64,000 nucleotides of DNA from CBDAUN01 sp965214615 (GTDB lineage: Bacteria; Pseudomonadota; Gammaproteobacteria; Arenicellales; JAJDZL01). Shown here one piece after another: positions 61,202 to 64,000 of the stretch. The notes beneath the pieces are model-generated. The model was not told the origin of the DNA. It made no database searches and was given only the letters and a program-made list of their open reading frames with translations. The position numbers and the translations under genes are program-made. Numbering within the stretch: the stretch's first letter is position 1; every line of letters begins with the position of its first letter. The stretch lies in contig OZ243952.1 in NCBI GenBank assembly GCA_965214615.1, positions 2,790,001 through 2,854,000 on the forward strand. Direction: 5' to 3'.

Positions 61202-62086
61202 GTGAATGCAGACATGGTCGCACGCGGCCTGTTGCGCCCGGGAATGACGCCGGTCAAGCGCCGGGTGCTACCGATTCTGGCGGCGATAGCCGCCTTGGCG
61301 GCGCCTTGCGGAGCTGCCTTGTCCGGCAGCTATGATTTCGCGCTCGCAGGTCCTCGCGTCCAAGGCGGGCTGCTGCAAGGCAATACAGCGCCGGATGCCG
61401 AAGTATTTTTCGACGGTGAAAAGGTGCGCGTATCCGGCGAAGGCCGGTTTCTAATCGGATTTCATCGCGATGAGCCGCGAGAAGCTGTGATCAAGGTGAA
61501 ATACGCCGACGGACATGAGGCGCAGCACCTTATCGATGTCAAGCCGCGCGAGTACGACATACAGCGTATAGACGGACTGCCGGGATCCATGGTCAGTCCG
61601 AGCGAGGAAAATCTCAAACGCATCCGCAAAGAAAATGCAACCATTCGCCAGGCGCGTGCGATCGATGATCCGCGAGAGGATTTTCTCAGCGGTTTTCAAT
61701 GGCCGGCGAAAGGCAGAATCAGCGGCATATACGGCTCGCAGCGCATACTGAACGGGGAACCGCGGCGTCCGCACTTCGGCATCGATATCGCAGCGCCTAC
61801 AGGGACTCGCGTAGTCGCACCGGCCGACGGCGTCGTCACGCTGATCAATCCGGACATGTACTTTTCGGGAGGCACGATGATCCTGGATCACGGACACGGC
61901 CTTTCATCGGCGTTCCTGCATCTGTCAAAAATCACTGTTGCAGTTGGCGATCGCGTACGTCAGGGCGATACAATTGCCGAAGTTGGCGCGACCGGCAGGG
62001 TGACCGGCGCACATCTTGACTGGAGAGTCAATCTGTTCGGCCGACGCCTCGACCCGCAGCTGCTGGTTGGCGAGATGCCGCAGTAG
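61202..62086 (+). CDS. M23-family peptidase (LytM-type), exported
   Basis: 294 residues from GTG 61202, four bases after htpG. A hydrophobic segment (LPILAAIAALAAPCGAALSG) forms a signal anchor. The C-terminal M23 domain has HFGIDIAAPTGT with the first zinc pair, HGLSSAFLHLS with the active-site His, and GAHLDWRVNLF. The last motif normally reads HxH; the second His is Asp here, a form I know from several M23 relatives with GPHLDW, so activity is uncertain. It may remodel peptidoglycan or act as a regulator of an amidase. Confidence 0.87.
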   Translation: MNADMVARGLLRPGMTPVKRRVLPILAAIAALAAPCGAALSGSYDFALAGPRVQGGLLQGNTAPDAEVFFDGEKVRVSGEGRFLIGFHRDEPREAVIKVKYADGHEAQHLIDVKPREYDIQRIDGLPGSMVSPSEENLKRIRKENATIRQARAIDDPREDFLSGFQWPAKGRISGIYGSQRILNGEPRRPHFGIDIAAPTGTRVVAPADGVVTLINPDMYFSGGTMILDHGHGLSSAFLHLSKITVAVGDRVRQGDTIAEVGATGRVTGAHLDWRVNLFGRRLDPQLLVGEMPQ

Positions 62087-62130
62087 GACGCTCAGCCGAG
62101 CCTGCCCGAATTGCCGGGCGGCGCAGCCGC

Positions 62131-63108
62131 CTATCGGTGATAGTTGCGGTACCAGGCGACAAATTTCGCGATGCCGTCGGTTAGGTCGGTTTTCGGCTCG
62201 TAGCCTAGATCGGCGACCGAGGCGGCGATGTCGGCCAAGGACCCCTGAGGGTCTGCAACATGCTTTGGCGCAAGAATTCGCTCAGCCTTTTTGCCGAGCT
62301 CGCTTTCGATGCATGATATGACTTCGTCGAGCGTTTCCGATTTTCCCCGGCCCAGGTTGTAGACGCGAAAGGCCGGAGCGCTATCGGTCCTTTCGGGCGT
62401 TCGATCGAGCGCCCTTAGTATTCCGTCGACAACGTCATCGATATAGGTGAAATCGCGGTTCATATCTCCGGAGTTATACACGGTGATCGGACGTCCCTGA
62501 TCGATCAGGCGCGTGAACAGATAAATCACCATATCCGGCCTGCCCCAGACACCGTACACAGTGAAAAACCTCAGCGCGGTCTGAGGCACATCGAATAGAT
62601 GGCTGTAGCTGTAGCTCATCAGTTCGTCGGCAGCCTTTGTCGCCGCGTACAGCGACATCGGACGCGAGATGCCGTGCTCAATCGACGATCGAGGCTCGGG
62701 ATTTGCGCCATATACCGAACTGGAACTGGCAAACACGAGGTGTTCGAAATCCTTGGTCGCGCGACACAGTTCGAGAATATTCAAGTGCGCATCGATGTTG
62801 TCGCGGATGAACGCATACGGCTGCTCGGTCGATTTGCGGACGCCGGCCTGCGCAGCAAGATGGACGATGCGCCTAAACGGTCCGTGTTCGGCACTGAGCG
62901 CTTCTAGTGATTTGCGGCAGCTGACATCGGATTCGACAAAGGTAAATCCCGGCAGCGGTTCAATCTGGGCAATTCGACTTTTTTTCAAGTCAGGTTCATA
63001 CGAATCGTTCATATTGTCGATTCCGACAACCGATTCGCCGCGTTCCAATAGTGATTTAGAAACAGCGTGTCCAATAAATCCGGCAGCGCCGGTCACCAGC
63101 AAAGTCAT
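62131..63108 (-). CDS. NAD-dependent nucleotide-sugar epimerase (UDP-glucuronate 4-epimerase-like)
   Basis: 325 residues, extended short-chain dehydrogenase. Nucleotide site TGAAGFIGHAV at the start, catalytic Ser in FASSSSVYGAN, and Tyr-Lys in YAATKAADEL; FTVYGVWGRPDMVIYLFTRLI is the distinctive stretch of UDP-glucuronate 4-epimerases (CapI/LpsL). It would supply UDP-galacturonate for LPS core or capsule. No other surface-polysaccharide genes are in the window, though the gene could be distant from its pathway. Confidence 0.92.
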   Translation of the reverse strand: MTLLVTGAAGFIGHAVSKSLLERGESVVGIDNMNDSYEPDLKKSRIAQIEPLPGFTFVESDVSCRKSLEALSAEHGPFRRIVHLAAQAGVRKSTEQPYAFIRDNIDAHLNILELCRATKDFEHLVFASSSSVYGANPEPRSSIEHGISRPMSLYAATKAADELMSYSYSHLFDVPQTALRFFTVYGVWGRPDMVIYLFTRLIDQGRPITVYNSGDMNRDFTYIDDVVDGILRALDRTPERTDSAPAFRVYNLGRGKSETLDEVISCIESELGKKAERILAPKHVADPQGSLADIAASVADLGYEPKTDLTDGIAKFVAWYRNYHR

Positions 63109-63564
63109 AGCAGAACAGTCAAGATGGGTAGTATCAGCGTGTCTGAATGCGACACGAAACGAGGTGGAATTTTAACAGAAATTTTCATTGTGCACCGCTT
63201 CGGCGCATCGCTTCGAACGATGAACCGGACAAAGGCGCCGCAGTTGCGAGCAATGAGGCCGGTGACAGGAACAGTTCCAGCCATAGGGCTTGGATTCAAG
63301 CTCCTGGTGCACGGCAATGCCGACAAACGCATGACCGCAAATGGCGCGCGTCGCAAGCGGCGCGTCGCAGCTTGCGGCAAAAGGCGCGGGTATGATTGGT
63401 CGCAGGGATGCGAACCGCCCCAGATCAATACGCCGGGCCCGCGGTCAGCCAGGAAACCTATGGCATAATTGAATTGAATCGCGGGTCTTTCGACCTGAAC
63501 GCCGGCGGCTTTGGTGACGGCCGCAATTCGCAAGCCGGTACATATTGATTTGGGGACATTGCCA
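63109..63564. other. Divergent intergenic region
   Basis: About 455 bases between the epimerase and the next TRAP binding protein. GGGGA (63552-63556) is the ribosome site of the latter. No gene or repeat recognised. Confidence 0.35.
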
Positions 63565-64000
63565 ATGCGCGCCAGACTACACGGATTGATCGCTGGATTG
63601 ACAGCGCTTTGCCTTTTGTTTTCCACCTCCGTCTCAGCGGAAAAATGGGACATGCCGCTCGCGTATTCGGCAACCAACTACCATTCGCAAAACGCAGCCA
63701 GGTTTGCTGCCGAAGTCACCGAAGCCACAGGCGGAGCATTGGAAATCGTGACCCATCCGTCCAGCTCTCTCTACAAGGGCGGCGAGATCTACCGGGCGGT
63801 CAGAACCGGGCAGGTGCCCATAGGCGAGAGATTGATTTCAGCGCTGGGCAATGAGCACCCGATATTCGAAATTGACGCTTTGCCGTTCCTGGCGGCCAGC
63901 TTTGCAGATGCGAGAAAATTGCACGAAGCTGCAAAGCCCGTGCTGCGCCAGGTTCTCAGCGATGCGGGACTGGTCTTTCTCTACGCTGTCCCATGGCCGC
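63565..64000 (+). CDS. TRAP transporter substrate-binding protein, N-terminal part (cut by window edge)
   Basis: First 145 codons from ATG 63565, with GGGGA eight bases upstream. A Sec signal peptide MRARLHGLIAGLTALCLLF ends near STSVSAE. The mature part, WDMPLAYSATNYHSQN, then EVTEATGGALEIVTHPSSSLYKGGEI and ALPFLAASFADARKLHEA, follows the DctP pattern (ligand approach, strand, SLYKG-type loop). It is a third TRAP binding protein in the window; unlike the other two it uses a Sec rather than a twin-arginine signal. Permease genes presumably lie beyond the edge. Confidence 0.87.
   Translation, partial: MRARLHGLIAGLTALCLLFSTSVSAEKWDMPLAYSATNYHSQNAARFAAEVTEATGGALEIVTHPSSSLYKGGEIYRAVRTGQVPIGERLISALGNEHPIFEIDALPFLAASFADARKLHEAAKPVLRQVLSDAGLVFLYAVPWP

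Noticed and set aside
1..64000. tRNA, rRNA and CRISPR arrays
   Set aside because: Gaps were scanned by eye for cloverleaf-like ends and evenly spaced repeats; none found. A covariance search could still reveal a missed small RNA.

Overview
The window reads as chromosomal DNA of a free-living or host-associated proteobacterium, most likely an uncultivated marine-type gammaproteobacterium (inference). Reasons: hemC-hemD diverge from an argH-lptM-lysA run with a LptM-type lipoprotein between argH and lysA, an arrangement typical of Gammaproteobacteria; fabA-fabB is present; Shine-Dalgarno sites are of the AGGAG kind; and there are many TRAP and tripartite tricarboxylate carriers. GC content is moderately high by eye, apart from a visibly AT-rich patch near 31.1-33.7 kb. 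No rRNA, tRNA, CRISPR array or intact insertion sequence was recognised.

Layout. 1-6.4 kb: hemD (cut by the window edge) and hemC on the minus strand, two orphan polar-amino-acid ABC permeases, then argH, lptM and lysA. 6.4-9.5 kb: a minus-strand pair of an AhpD-like protein and a dimethylglycine/sarcosine-dehydrogenase-like flavoprotein. 10.1-11.3 kb: a DUF4143-type ATPase remnant and a Cas4/AddB-like protein whose nuclease motif looks degraded. 12.2-17.4 kb: an acyl-CoA synthetase facing a minus-strand operon lutC-like, fabA, fabB, ctaA/COX15. 17.7-19.1 kb: an orphan AAA ATPase. 19.8-29.9 kb: two complete TRAP transporters, the first with an oversized DctM carrying a soluble C-terminal extension, followed by an amidase and a 57-residue membrane protein. 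30-38.6 kb: a hydroxyacid dehydrogenase; an AT-rich island with a PD-(D/E)XK protein and two small genes; nudC with a LOG-like gene; a PrpF-family isomerase; a second hydroxyacid dehydrogenase; and an AbrB-type membrane protein. 39.3-43.6 kb: a tripartite tricarboxylate transporter (TctC-like protein plus a TctA-TctB fusion) and a fatty acid desaturase. 43.8-48.2 kb: folD, a gamma-glutamyltransferase-like enzyme and fhs. 48.9-54.8 kb: an Rpn-type nuclease, clpB with a sigma-32-like promoter, and an AMP-forming ligase. 55.3-57.5 kb: a DUF3782-like protein and an RHH/PIN toxin-antitoxin pair. 57.8-64 kb: nadC, a TlpA-like thioredoxin, htpG, an M23 peptidase, a nucleotide-sugar epimerase and the start of another TRAP binding protein.

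How it fits together. The core is housekeeping (heme, arginine, lysine, fatty acid, NAD and folate C1 metabolism, chaperones). On top of it sits a scavenging lifestyle for organic acids and amides: three TRAP binding proteins, one TTT system, an amidase, two D-2-hydroxyacid dehydrogenases and a PrpF-type isomerase. The demethylating flavoprotein would feed one-carbon units into the folate pool handled by FolD and Fhs. Small accessory genes (nuclease-fold proteins, AAA ATPase, toxin-antitoxin) are scattered singly between housekeeping blocks rather than gathered in one defence island. The best candidates for something undescribed are the AT-rich island at 31.3-33.5 kb and the DctM C-terminal extension.
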